From contig JAWUZG010000361.1 in assembly GCA_036785705.1 (NCBI GenBank), forward strand, positions 248,001 to 312,000: a DNA stretch of 64,000 nucleotides, read 5' to 3'. Under the pieces are notes generated by a model. The model ran no database searches and was not told the origin of the DNA. It saw only the letters and a program-made list of their open reading frames with translations. A program made the position numbers and the translations under genes. Within the stretch, counting starts at the first letter, position 1. Each line of letters begins with the position of its first letter. Origin of the DNA: Acanthornis magna (lineage: Eukaryota > Chordata > Aves > Passeriformes > Acanthizidae). Below are positions 1-12,578 of the stretch, piece by piece.

Positions 1-320
1 TTGTTGGTTTTTGTTTTTGTTTTTTTTGTTGCTGCTGGTTTTTGTTTTTGTTTTTTTGTTGCTGTTGTTTTTTATTGTTGTTGTTTGGTTTTGGGTTTGG
101 TTTTTTGTTTGGTTTTTTGTTTGTTTGTTTTCTGGTTTGTTGTTTGTTTTGGTTTTGGTTTGGGGTTTTTTTGGTTTTTTTTGGTGGGGTTTTATTTTTG
201 TTTGGTTTTTTGTGGTTTTTTGTTGTTGTTTTTTCTTGTTTTTTGGGGGAGGTTGGGTTTTTTGTTATTTTTTTTGTTTGGTTGGTTTGGTTTGGTTTTG
301 GGGTTGTTTGTTTGTTTTTA
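1..320 (+). repeat. T/G-only low-complexity tract (cut by window start)
   Basis: Runs of T broken by G runs of 1-5, with only about four A residues in 320 bases and few C. It continues off the left edge, so its full length is unknown. All three frames read as long strings of F, L, V, W, C and G, which explains the long open frames here; they are not genes. The plus strand is the T/G strand. Three similar tracts occur at 19.55, 39.02 and 40.53 kb. G runs of two to five spaced by T runs could allow G-quadruplex folding, which is an inference. Confidence 0.93.
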
Positions 321-3300
321 ATCCTAATGAAAACGCAAAACATTTTGAAAGTTTGAGTCATGATCTAGCCTTTGTGGCCAGTCTTTCCAGACTAAGTCCA
401 ACCGTTTTTTTTGATGGAGGCAGTAACCTCACCTCCTCAGTGAAGCTGAAAGAGGTGCCCCTTTTCATTGTCAAAGCTCTTGCTATGATACGAATGAAGA
501 TCTTAAACCACTGTTATTACTTTTTTGGCATTTTATGCTCACTGTGATAGCACTACATCGAAGAATCTATTGAGCTGTTACTACTTGATGGATCATTCAA
601 ATCTGTCATTCAGATTGTGTAAAATATTGAAACCAAATATGTGAAAATTATCCCTCAGGGTGAAATTGACACTTCTAAATATGTTTCTCCAAACTACATC
701 TCAAAACCTTGAGTTACATGTCCATGATTTTTAACAAAGAAGGCAAGAAGCAGGAGAAGAAAAAGTAACACACACTATAAAATAACTGAATTAATTACGA
801 GAAATAAAATAGAGCCCAAAACTACATGAGATGATGTATTCAAAACCAAGATCAAACAGATAACTTGTTTCTTAATTATCACTTAATAACAGTTTGTGCA
901 TAGAGTGTGAAGGAGAGAATATGGCAAAATACCAGGCAAGACCAATGGTGCTTAATTTCCTCCACCAGCAGTTTAGATGTGTTACAATATGCAGACTGTA
1001 ACAGAATATAGCTAAAGATAGAGGTTTTTAAAAAATTATTGCACAACTTAATTGACTCAGTAGTTGTAAGCAGCAGTCCAGCTCAGAGAGAGTACTTGCC
1101 TGTAAGTGCCTGCTGGTGTGATCTCGAAGGTGTCGGTGGGGCAATTGATGGCCAGTGGCAGTTTTTGCCTCTGTACATAAATGCAGGGCTGAATTCAACC
1201 CTGTGAAGCTGAAGCTTCACTGCCCATGGATCTCAAGGGCTCCAAGCCACACTCACCAATTCACAAAATCGGTCTCCTATTAACTAAGGAATTAATATCA
1301 GTGGGACAACTGGGGCTACATAAATCACATGCCTTGCCTTGGAAAGGAGCTGCAGCAATACTGGGGTCCATCCACTGACACCTTCTCACCTGGTCAGCAT
1401 CTATCACATGGATATTGCACTGTAAACTGTCTCATTGTAGGAATGACTGAACAAAGGAGTACTGACACCCTGACCACATAATTATTCTCTTCTGCTGCTT
1501 TACAAGTAAAAAGGTTCAGATTGTCAGCTATCTTTATACAAACTACTCAGTCATTTACGATGGAGAAATAAACCTCCATGTTTTGCTCTAGTTTTAGAAA
1601 GAGGCCCTGCTCATGCGAGCACTTACAGAGAAGTTTTGTTTTCAGCTGAGCTTTCTCAATAACTTCAAAAGGGTGGTGCACAGGTTACTGCTGCCATTTC
1701 TTACCTGCCTTACCACAGTAATCACCCAGCAATCCAAGCCCCATGAATTGTTCATCCATTCATTTGAATATTGCTATTCCCGTCATAACTAGTTGTGCTA
1801 TATGGCTTACTGTGTCTGAAGTTCCTTTCAGTGGGACTACTGTAAGAAAGGAAATGCTAACCTTGAATTTATTTATTATTGAATATACATATGGTTTTCG
1901 TGCAGAATCTGGCCATTGGGAGGATTTCTGAGGTAGAAAAGCCAGCACCAATCCCAGGATCTGTGCATGAGACAGGAAGAAGACAATTACAACTGTGTGG
2001 GGTGACTTTTTTACATCCTGCTTATTAATAAATATGTCACTGAGTAGTCCTTGGTAATATTTAATGAAATGAATGCAGAAGTCTTTTACCAGAGGAAATG
2101 TTAAAGTGAGAAACCTAGTGAACACCACTCAGTCTTGATAACTAAAAGATGATCTTTATCACAATACTTCCCTAAGACTGGATAACAACAGCAAAGGTCA
2201 GGGAAGCTGACCAGGCTTTAGGAGAGCTGCATTAGAATCAGCATGTGGGAAGAGAGAAGCAGGGATGTTTTAGTCAAAACAAAAAATAATGACTGAACTT
2301 CTACATAAAAGTCACTATTTTAAAAGCTTTCTTTATACAAATCTGATACATCTATTCCAAGACATATAAAATGACAATTCCAAAATAAAGGTCACTAGTA
2401 TTTACTTATTCAGACTTCTCTCTCGAGATCTGTATGCATGACTATGAACATAATCTCATGCCACTTCATGTGTTTATCTAAAAAAGGAGATGTTATTTAA
2501 CAATAAGGTCTTGAGCAGAAGTTAGCCCTAAAGCCACACATTTTGCAAACCAAGTATCCATAGTAACGAACTGCACAATAACTGAGCTTAGATATTATCA
2601 ATGTCAAAATTAGTCACAAATAAAAATGCTACATATTTAAATCAATAAAAGTCTGAACCTGTACATTTTCTTCATTTCAACAAGCAAATAATTTTCAAGA
2701 AATTATTCACTCTCCAAAAGCAGCTTTTGTCTCTGCTTTTGGAATCCCTGAAAGCAGATTACAAATCTGTCAAATTCATAAAATCAGCTCAAGCCTTTCA
2801 TTCTTATTGTTGCTATTTTTGAGCTCCATGAGCCAACCATGAACTAGGTAGTAAAAATTCACACTCGACTACTAAAATTGTGACAGTTGCTGAGTCTGCA
2901 GACATGTAGGCTGACTTAAAAATGAATGTTTTTAGCTTATTGTAGTTTATTACCTTACATTGCAACATAGATGCTAAATGTAAATCACAATCCCAAAGAC
3001 AAGATCGAAGAAGTCCTGCCCCAATACAGAAGCAATTAATGGAACAATGAACCTTGGAAAATATTGATTCTTTATTTTTTACCCCACTCAGAAAATGTAA
3101 CCCAGACCATGATGAGAATTATTATTTTGGGAATAAAATTTTCTTTTCTTCTCCTGGTATCATCTCATTATTGGAATAACTATTTTTGTTATTTTTCTTG
3201 CCTCAAATTCAGGAAGTAAAATAACGGAGCATTCATCAGTAGGGAAAAAAGAAAAAAGTGGTGCTTTTGGTTATCCGTTTCTCATTGCAACTTCTCACAA

Positions 3301-4054
3301 GGCTTCTTTCCTGCTTCTCACATTGGCAATTCAGTTTTGTGACCACAGGTTGAAAAGAGAGTTCAGAAGGCCTGAAATACTATTGTTTGTCTATATATGT
3401 GTAGCTTTATATTTCTATTTGCTCATGGACATCAAGCAATGTGTAGACATTAATTAGTTAAGCATTACAACAGCCCTGCGAAGAATGGAAATGCAGAACT
3501 GAATCATAAAGATGTTGAATGTAATACCAAGGACACAAAGCACCTCAGCAGCAGTTTGGCATACAAAGGAATTTTGTTTAAGTCTTTGACTGTATCCAAA
3601 AGTTTTACAGTTAGAAAGAAAAAACCCTTAACATTATTTGGAAAGTAAAAGAAGCATAAAATCCACAGCTGAAATTGGATTCCTGGCTTTATGCTTCCCT
3701 GTGGCACATGTTGATAGTGCAGTGCTGTAGAACAGCTGCAGGCACAGTGCTGTTCATGTTATGCCAGTTAAGGGGCCATGTATTATTTCATGTCTTCCGC
3801 CTTGGCTGCATGATGCTGTGAAATCAGGCAGTAGCTCCAATGCACTTGTCTGGTATGATTTCAGCCTGCACTTGCCTTTCTCCCTTTATGCAGATTACTG
3901 CATGACCATTACCTGCCATTACACAGCAAACTCATCATACAGAAACCACAAAAGTGGGCAGCACAAAGAGGAGGGAAAGAAATCTCATCAGCAGCCAAAA
4001 CCTATAAAGCAACAGAGTGCTTTTAAAAGCTCAACCACAAAGCAGGAAGGGAGA
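321..4054. other. Gene-free stretch, no repeat recognised
   Basis: AT-rich DNA with stops in all frames at short intervals and no transposon family I recognise. Two details are visible. At about 1065-1200 a less AT-rich segment stays open in several frames on both strands and has splice-like edges on the minus strand (see findings). At 2713-2743 there is an 11-bp inverted repeat with a 9-base loop, which is within chance expectation for this much sequence. Confidence 0.6.
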
Positions 4055-4541
4055 CCCCTAAAGTACTGGGGACAAGAGCAACCAAACAGCACAAGAAAGA
4101 CAAGGAGCTACTGGAGAGGGTCCAGAGGAGGGTCACAAAGATGATGAGGAGTCTGGAGAAACTGCAGGAGCTGGGCCTGTTTAGTCTAGAGAAGAAAAGG
4201 CTGAGAGTGGACCTCATTAATGCATATAAATATCTCAAAGGCAGGCGACAAGAGGATGGTGCCAGACTCTGTCTTCAGTGGCTTCCAGTGGCAGGATGAA
4301 GAGCAATGTTAACTAAAACACAAGAAGTTTCACCTCAGCATGAGGAAAAACTTCTTTACACTGAGGGTGGCAGAGTACTTAAGCTGTTCAGGGAGGGTGC
4401 GGAATCTCCGTCTCTGGAGACATTCGAAACCCACGCGGATGTGTTCCTGCACAACCTGCTCTAGGTGACCCTACCTTGGCAGGGAGGCTGGGCTGGATGA
4501 TCTCCAGAGGTCCCTTCCAACCCTAAGTGTCCTGTGATGCG
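4055..4541 (+). mobile_element. CR1 LINE, 3' end only (5'-truncated)
   Basis: This is the 3'-terminal part of a chicken-repeat-1 (CR1) non-LTR retrotransposon in plus orientation. Recognisable CR1 landmarks run in order: the GAAAGACAAGGAGCTACTGG block followed by GTCCAGAGGAGGGTCACAAAGATGATG near 4092-4145, the AAAAACTTCTTTACACTGAGGGTGG block near 4345-4370, and the conserved end GGGCTGGATGATCTCCAGAG / GTCCCTTCCAACCC at about 4488-4523. The 5' part, including nearly all of the reverse transcriptase frame, is absent, as is usual for CR1. The terminal short tandem repeat is degenerate (GTCCTGTGAT instead of an ATTCTATGAT-type unit), pointing to an old copy. No coding capacity remains. Confidence 0.93.
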
Positions 4542-5120
4542 CCAGAGCACAGGGAGGCCGCACAGCTCACCATGTCCCCTTGCTGTGGGGCCTCTGCCAT
4601 GGCTGCGGCCTGCCTGGGCAGGGCCATGCTGCCTCTCAACACCCACAGCACTGACAGCGAGGGAGGGAGCGGCTGCTGCGGGGAACAGCTCTCCTGGGCC
4701 CCGACAGGTGATGGGAGCAAGTGGCAGCAGTGGGGGGCTGCCATGTCTACACCCACAAATGTGCAAGATTGCTCCAGACCAGGCAGGCACCTACAAAATA
4801 CACCCAGCACTGAAGTGGTCAGGCTCCAAATTCAGTACTAAACCCAACACAGCCGGCGTTCTTTTTTGTGTGCCCTGTTAGCATTCACACTCTCCAAACA
4901 CCTCTAACTTGGGGTCTAAGAAGGCCTGAGTTGGCTCCCGTCTCCTAGTGAGCTGAGAAAGTCACTTGCCCACCAGAGTGGGGGTTTCCCAGGAAGAGTC
5001 CATGCCAGGACCGTCACCAGGAAGCCCTGAGGCTGTCAGAGCACAAACATGGTAGAGCTTCTTGTCAGTGCCCGGCAGGTACCAGCAGGCTCTGGCCTCT
5101 CCTGCCCTGAGCTTACTGCA
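4542..5120. other. GC-rich block directly 3' of CR1
   Basis: The first roughly 320 bases after the CR1 end are about 60% G+C by eye, clearly above the flanks, with scattered CpGs (around 4558, 4605, 4660, 4677, 4703, 4852). Overlapping open frames of 95-115 codons appear on both strands, as expected of GC-rich DNA where stops are rare; none reads like a known protein. There is no promoter motif or clear CpG island I can defend. It may be decayed repeat DNA or a small unique GC-rich patch. Confidence 0.5.
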
Positions 5121-8100
5121 CAGTGACAATTGCATGAGTCGCTTTCTTCAGTGAACTGGTCACAGCAAAGTACTTCTAGGAAAAAGATTACACTAATTAA
5201 GACATAATGACAACAGAAACATAATTATTCTAGCCTGACAGCAAATACTTTCTGTTACTCCTCCCTACCCTCCATGATGGAGGAAGATTCCAAATAAAAA
5301 CTGCAGAAAGCAGCTTTAGTAGAAAACTGGTGAGCAAACAGATGCCTTCAAAACAGGTGTGACAAGAAAACCAGATTCTGGAAGAATTTAAATGATTTTC
5401 TTTCAATGAAAAAAGAAAATGCGGAAAGACCTAAAACACTGTCTTCCCCCTTCCCTTTCTTCCATGAGGAAATAGCCCTCAATAGTCAAACTTTTGCTGT
5501 TAGCAAGAAAAACAATTCATCATCAATAGGGTATTTTCCAAAATTATACTCTTGTCTGTATATTGAAAGCATGTGCAGTTTCTGGCTCCAATACAAGTTA
5601 TCTATAATGAATTTTAGGGGAAAAAAAAGTGGTTTTTTTCCTGAGAGAACCAAAACACATATAAATGGCATATATAAATACATGTAGGAAAATAACGCAT
5701 GTGGGAAAATAATGTATGTATCCAGGAAAACATTCACTGCTATTCATTTTCAGTGGACAAATACTATGAGCTATGAGGTGTTTTTCTTGGAGTCATTGAA
5801 AGTGCACAAAGAAGTCTGTGCTATTTTCCACTTTAGGAGGAACAGGTTGGGATGAGTGGCAACTTATTTCCTTCTGTTTTCGCAGAAGGCCTCAACTAGA
5901 GAGTCTTAATTCAAATCCATATGGAACTTTTTCTAGAAACTGTGAGAAAAATTTTGGTTTCAGATCATACACCAATTTGCTCAAGTTTAAAAATAATTTA
6001 AACAGATTCCTGGTTCTCTGAAGCTTTCATATATGCTTCTACAGGTATACATACTGCATATAGCCTACTGCGAATAATGCCAAAAGTACAAGGCTTTTTC
6101 AGGAAAATAAGGCAATTCTTGTCATACAAATAATAGACTTACTGGAAATACCACTTTTCCCTTCTAGGATCAGTCCATAAGCCTCAATAACAACACCACC
6201 ATATAAAAGAAAAACACAACATCTTGCATGATTCATTCTGCTTTCCAAACTCTTCTTGAGTTTTCCTGCAAGGCAGTTGAAAGCAACTCTGTAGATGCCA
6301 TGAATATAGGAGTGCAAAAGCATTTAGATTAGCAGACCAGACACTTCATTCTCAAGCAAGTAAGAGTTTAACCAAAGAACAGTGGTTTGTGTTAGATAGC
6401 ACAGGGTACCTATACACAGAAAATATCTCTTCTGCAGATTATAACTGAAAGCAGCTGCAGCTCAGGCATATCAGAGAATATCCTTCACAGGAACACTAAG
6501 GATAATCTGCAAAATAGATTCAACTGATGGTTTGTCAGTAAATGCCATCTTGCAAAATCTGAGTATTTTACAGAAATGCCAGTCTCATACAATTCATGCA
6601 CATTTAACTTGAGCAATAACCTTTATGAGATTTGGGGAGTTTTCGGAGTATTTTCCAGAAATTTCCTATTTATAACATTGTTTTTGAATGAAGTCTCATT
6701 CTAAATAGGTGTGAGTCAGGCACTTGGAGCTCAACCAGCCACATCACTATAAAGCACACCCAACATCACAAATAAAGACATAATTCTGAAACTACAATAA
6801 ATGTTTCTAATAATGTTGCTAGACTGTCTGCATATTATATTATTGAGAAAATTTTATTTCTCAAGTCAACAAACAAGAAGATGCCTGTGCTAAAGGGACT
6901 ATGCTTGTAACAATTAGGAGCATCCAACCTCTGAGACCCAATAGGTGCTTGCAATACTGGACCAGTTCCTCAGCTGTACATATCAGCACAGTTAAAGCAG
7001 ATTTCACATGGTACTGATACAATTTATAACAATGAAGGATCCATCAGACAGTGACAAAAATGTAATATAATTAGGGAGGAAGTTGGTTGCTGCCTTTGTA
7101 ATGTTAAATATTCTACCTAGGCCAAACTCATTTGCTGAATTCTTTTTGTCTGAGACTCACTCTCGTTTCTTTTTAACAGGAATCTCTGTTAAGATTAGAA
7201 TGAATTAAACATTATCACAAGAAAGAAAATGGTGATAAGTACATTAATCGGTACTGACAGCAGTTTCACTGATAGCATTCTTTTTTGCTGTACAGCAGTA
7301 TATTTATCAAAAGGTGGATTCTCTGCTCTGAGAACATGAACACATAAAACCAACCAACTCTTATATGGAAACATCAGCAAGTTGATCAAATAAAAATTGA
7401 GAAGATTTATCACAGAAGTCCTTGACCTCCAAGACAGCTTTTCAAGCCAGTTAACTTTCTTTCTTGAAGTAGAACAATTTTCTTATGCATATCTCAGACT
7501 GTGTGGGTGGATGAATGAAATCAAGCGTCTGTGAATCTCTCACAAAGATACGATGTCTCTGTTCTCAGGCTCTAACAGCATCTCTTGGTTTTTTAAACCA
7601 ACATGCCTGATGAATGATACAATTTTCGTCATCATTCTACGTATTCAAAAGAATGTGCATAATTATTGCCTAAAAATACACCAGATGCAACCTCTGTCTA
7701 GGTTTTTGAACTGTCTAGCTGGAGTCCTACTTTGGCAACACTCATTGTAGAATCTGAACACTTCCCGCCTATCAGTCTGCACTCTGTATTCTGGAAGCCT
7801 GTCTTGTCCCAAAAGCTCCCCCAACAGCACATATCTGTTTATTGTCTCATTCTGAAAATCTCCTTCTTCTGAAGATAACTCTATGGCTGTGAAGAAATTC
7901 ACTGATAGCCAAGAAAACACTGGGCCTGTGTCAATAATATGTAAGACTAGACCCAAAAAAAAGGAGTCCTAAGTGATTATTCCGGCTCATGCCTTGCCCT
8001 TCCTTCTAAAACCTTCCAAAATTATATCTATATAGAGACATTTAGTCAGAAATGGCAACACTTAAGAGACTTCCAAGAAAAGTCCACGTTAGGTACTGGA

Positions 8101-9027
8101 TACAAAGATGTCAACATCCAACACCACTTACTTCAGTAAACACAGCAAACTCAAAGGCAATAGAGGATACAGAGGCCACACTGTACCCAAGGACAGAGTG
8201 TTCAATTCCTGTGCCAGGGCAACCATTCTGGCTGGTGGGCTGCCATGCACCTGCACTGAAACAGAATCTAAAACCAGCAGCAGCCTCCGGTGCAACACAC
8301 ACATCCTGGAACATGATTCATTTTCTGAAACATCCGAGTCAAGTGTGTGACCTTGTATTGATTCTGTTGATAAATAAGCTTTAGATAGCTTGTGAGCAAC
8401 TTCACACTTTATAGTGGAAAAAAAAAAATCTAAGTATTTAAAAGAACAGATTTTAAGGTATGGTCAGAAAATCAGACACTGCACAATGACTTAAATTAGC
8501 ATTAAATTAGCTAGAGTTTACCTGTCATGAAAGAGAGGCATGCAACAATCAGTTACTGCATCTCAGCTCAAGGGCGGTAACTTCTTAAGACATGCTAACT
8601 TAATAATTTACAATCATCTTCTCACAATGCTAATTTACATGACATTGCTTCAGCAAATAGATTAGGCAGGTTGCAAATGACCTGCAGGGATATTATTGTA
8701 TTAGTTAAAATTGTAACAATGCAAATTAGGATAGTCCCTTGGCTATACACTCAGTCAAAAATCATTATTCTGGTGGTGCCAAATGCAGAATACATAGCAT
8801 ACAAATAGGGTTTTCAAAAAATTTAGCACATCAGTAAAAATATAGCAGCTACTCCCTTCCTGGATTTCTTTTTTTTTTTTCAGTGTCACATACAGAGATA
8901 AGATAAAATGTAGCAAATATAGGAAGAGAGTGATAAAGACAGTGACTGAGAAGAAAAGGTGTTATTTGCTTGCAATGCCCACTAATTCTTGCAGTAAAAT
9001 AACTGAGAACATGAGCTCTAATTTTCC
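5121..9027. other. Gene-free stretch, no repeat family recognised
   Basis: AT-rich, with no supported gene or transposon. It contains the 17-bp duplication at 5681-5714. At about 8480-8740 lies an AT-rich stretch dense in homeodomain-, POU- and SOX-like motifs, including overlapping AACAATG and ATGCAAAT at 8715-8726 (see findings). Open frames of 60-123 codons in this stretch show no recognisable domain, and several start only at non-ATG codons. Confidence 0.55.
5681..5714 (+). repeat. 17-bp direct tandem duplication
   Basis: Two adjacent copies of a 17-bp unit, CATGTAGGAAAATAACG and CATGTGGGAAAATAATG, differ at two positions. It is a simple local duplication with no evident function. Confidence 0.85.
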
Positions 9028-9112
9028 AGCCTTTGACTTGCAACATACTTCCTCTGTGGCTTTGGTCAAACCACTTACCCTCTCTGTGACCCAGAGTTCT
9101 GCATTTAATAAA
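9028..9112 (+). mobile_element. MIR-like SINE fossil
   Basis: The stretch from about 9050 on follows the conserved MIR/CORE-SINE tail: TGTGGCTTTGGTCAAACCAC then TTACCCTCTCTGTGACCCAG, matching the MIR pattern TGTGACCTTGGGCAAGTCAC then TTAACCTCTCTG with roughly one difference in five. The left boundary is soft. MIR-type SINEs were active before the bird-mammal split, so an eroded copy is plausible. It has no coding capacity; some such fossils are retained as regulatory DNA, but nothing here shows that directly. Confidence 0.6.
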
Positions 9113-12100
9113 AATTGTTTGATCCAACTCTACAGTTCTGTATCCCAGTTTTCTTTGTTTTCTCCCTGTCCTGTGAGGCTTACAATACCATTTCATAAGA
9201 ATGTGATGCAGCAACAACAAAAAAAAAAAGCTCAGACCCTTTGCTCTTGTTTCCTACAACTTACCCTAATGTCACACCCTGGTTTTTACAGTGAATAAGC
9301 CCAGAGTCAAGCAACAGCCAAATCCCTTGGAACATAAAATCTGTTCATCTGACATAAACCCAAACAAGGTAAACATTAGTGTTTCAAACATATCTGAACT
9401 CTTAACCAGAATTAACTGACTTTGATTAGATGGTCTCATATGGTTGACAGACAGATGCCAATTTCTTTTTCTACATGAAAAAGATATCCAGAGGTCTTTC
9501 TTCATTTCTATTGGATAATTCTAGCTTCTATTTTTTTTTATTTGTAAAAACCATGACCTTCTGTAATGTTGCTTAACCAACTGTGATTTCCAATTATTCC
9601 AGGGAAGAAAACAGCAAGTTTTTTTAAATGTAGCCTTACAAGGTAGCAGCATCTTGAGTGACAGACAAAATTACTATTGTTATGCTTATTGCAAATGAAG
9701 TACTTCTCAGTGAAAGATTGTTTTAACTCAATTATACTTTCATCCAACAGGAAAAGAAAAAGCATAAATAACAAATACTAGATGCTTAAAGAAACTCTCA
9801 GTGTTTCATGGGAAGAAAAAGTTTCCTCAAAAGAGGCCCTGAATACTTGTTATAATTCTACTTGCTCAAAACCAATGGCATTGAGGAATTCCCTTGCCCT
9901 TAATGACATCACAGAAATGTAATCATGAAACATTGTCATCACTGAACAAACAGATCTAAATTTTTTTTACTGCACGTGGTAATGAGTGATTAAGAAGTGA
10001 TGAATATTCTTTCAAGAAATTGCTTATTAATGTGTCTCAAATTTCCCCCAACAAAATTAGTTCATTTATTGAAAAGTAAATTTTCTCTCTCTCTTTAATA
10101 ACCATTTTGTCTTTGGTCTTTAAGGCCACCAGAAGAAGCTAGCAAGAAGATAGCAACATCTACTGTCATAGGCAGATGCCCGGTACTGCCATGACTAACG
10201 TCATTCTGTCTTTAGCATCTGTCCCATAACACTCCAAACCATCATGTGTTGGCATTAGAAGGGCAAACATTATCCTTGATCTCTTCACAGGCTGAACGGA
10301 GTCACCAAAAGATGTTAGTTTGCTCTTCAACACAGTATGAGGTAAAACCTATTGGATGTCCTGCAAATTGTGATGCAGAAAAACAACACTATTTCTCCAA
10401 GAGCTGAGAAACAGATTCCCCACGTCCAGCATATTAGCACAAGTTATAAGCTACAAGCATCTGACACAAAGCTCATGACACTCAATGGAAAAACTTTCAC
10501 TGACTTCGAAGTGTTTCAATTCTGTGTTTTTCTACAGTGTGTTTTTTACAAACCTGAGAGTAGAGGATTTGCAGAAAATGAAGAAATAGAATATATTTTC
10601 ACAATAGTATTTAGTTGGTCCTTTGACATAATAACATCTGCCCTATAGAAAAGGAATTCTTTTCCCTTTCATTCCTAAGGAATTTTCATCCAACTTTTAT
10701 TTATAATTATTATATTTAAATAGCAACAACTTATGTAAAAAAGAGATTATAATCTTTGCAATATTTGCTTTGGTATTAAAGAGCATTTCCACTACTGCTG
10801 GTAGAACATTAATATATACACCAAAAATCACTGTGAACAAAGAATTCTGGGTTAAAATAATTTTCAGCAGTACTCTAGGGCAGTATTAAAATTTCCTGCA
10901 GAACTAAGCAAAAAAAAAAGCATTCCGTTGCCCATATTCATCATTACCATCCTTATTGCAAACTGTTTTGTGCTAGTCCAGTAAGTCATTCAAGAGCATT
11001 TACCCACAAAAGCAATTGTAGGATGACCACAAGTGTTTCCAAGATAACTGTCTATGCTGTGATCGGAATGATATAAAACCTATATAGGCACCTATAGTGC
11101 CTAATTTTTTATAATCAGAAATCAAGAGACTAGTCACAGCCAACCCTCTGATCTCTGAGGGCCAGATGGAATACAAATTTCTATACTCATAATGCAACAG
11201 GCCCATCTCTGACATCACTTTCTACTCACCACAGTATCAGCTACTGAAACAGCATAACCATACATCATGCCCTTGTCTCCACAAAAGTTTCAAGCAGTGT
11301 GCCAGGCGGTGCTACCTATTCTGCATCACAGGGAAATACGAGTTTTAGGAATGTTCATGACGAAGTTCAAACCTACCTTTCCATATCACAGTGTTAATTC
11401 CAAGTTTTAGACATCTTTTAATTGACTGGACATGACAAGGTCGTCACCATGGAAAGACAAGAAAACTCAATCAATAAAGAAAAGTTTAAAATTTGCAAAC
11501 TTGAGATGACATTATCTTCATCTTCTGAATGATACTGCCAAGTTTTCTTAGTCTTTCACTATTTACTTGCCATCTGAATTTTAACTGATCAACTATTGTG
11601 CTAGGATTTCCCAACTTCATCCCTAGGAATAACCCTTCCAGCGAGTGGATTGTCTTTCACCATTCACCTCAGCTAAGTGGCCGTAACACAAAACGCCCTT
11701 GCTATTCCTGTTCTTCCTCAGGTCACACATTTATGACCATTTCCTCCTGTGAAGAATAGATACACAAAGACTAAACTGCATTTTTTGGTGGCATGGATAC
11801 ACTGAGAGATATAATGTGAGGGACAGGCATTCAGTTGTGGCATCACCTTGACAGGAAATTCTAAGTGCTGCAGGCAGTTAAAATGAAGACTGTACTTATT
11901 TATTGAATAGTTATTAAATCAGTCTATCTGATAAAAGCACCTGTTCTGGAAAAAAACCGATGTCTGTGTTTCATTCAACTGTCAGAAAAATGAAGGATGC
12001 TAACTGGATGACTTACACATGCAAATGTGTATCCTGAAGGATTAGGCACTGACATTTAACTGTACAGTACATTTCCTGGTGTTCTGGTTGCCTGAAAATG

Positions 12101-12225
12101 TCCCCCAGTGACTCAGAGTTTAAGGACACAGAACTGCCAATAGGCTATATCCATATGAAGGAAATGCAATCGCAGGCACCGGGGGTCACAGAACCCGATG
12201 CTCCACTAACCTGTGCAGTAACCGC
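9113..12225. other. Gene-free stretch, nothing firm seen
   Basis: AT-rich DNA with frequent stops. The longest open frames (about 98 codons at 10352-10648 and shorter ones) have no recognised motif. No tandem array, LTR or LINE fragment is recognisable by eye. Confidence 0.55.
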
Positions 12226-12578
12226 TGTGCCCTGGGTTAACCCTGGCCAGCAATGAAGCACTCACCCAGTACTCGCTCCCTGCTACTGCCTCAGTGGGAT
12301 GAGGAAGGGAATAGGAGGACAAAAAGCAAGAAAACGTGTTTGCTGAGATAAAGACAGTCTAACAAGCAACCCTCATCCCTACCCAACACCAGGAGTTTCT
12401 TTTGTTGAGAAAGATGTTATATGGCATGGAATATCTCTTTGGCTGATTTGGGTCAGATGTCCCAGCTGTGTCACCTCCCCAGTCTACTCACTAGGAGAGG
12501 GCAGAGTGTGAAAAAGAGATAGCTTTGGCGCTGTCCCAGTGCTGTTCAGAAACAGCCAAAACATGGGTGTGTTTCAAT
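12226..12578 (-). mobile_element. Avian ERVL-type LTR, minus orientation, truncated U3
   Basis: On the minus strand this is the 3' two-thirds of the same LTR family as the copies at 13925 and 55810. The plus-strand left end, TGTGCCCTGGGTTAACCCTG at 12226, is the complement of the family's 3' end. The R/U5 landmark reads GACTGTCTTTATCTCAGC on the minus strand (complement of 12350-12367), matching the ACTGTCTTTATCTCAACC of the 55.8-kb copy. The U3 block around 12420-12480 (complement of ATGGCATGGAATATCTCTTTGG... and GGTCAG...CCCAGCTGTG) also matches. Homology fades at about 12578, so the U3 start is missing. The usual ATTAAA polyadenylation signal is mutated. No internal retroviral region is attached. 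Confidence 0.85.

Noticed and set aside
1..547. Open frames of 104-178 codons at the window start
   Set aside because: They translate the T/G tract into F, L, V, W and G strings; two begin without a real ATG. Low-complexity artefact.
2713..2743. 11-bp inverted repeat
   Set aside because: About the strength expected by chance in 64 kb when loops up to 20 bases are allowed.
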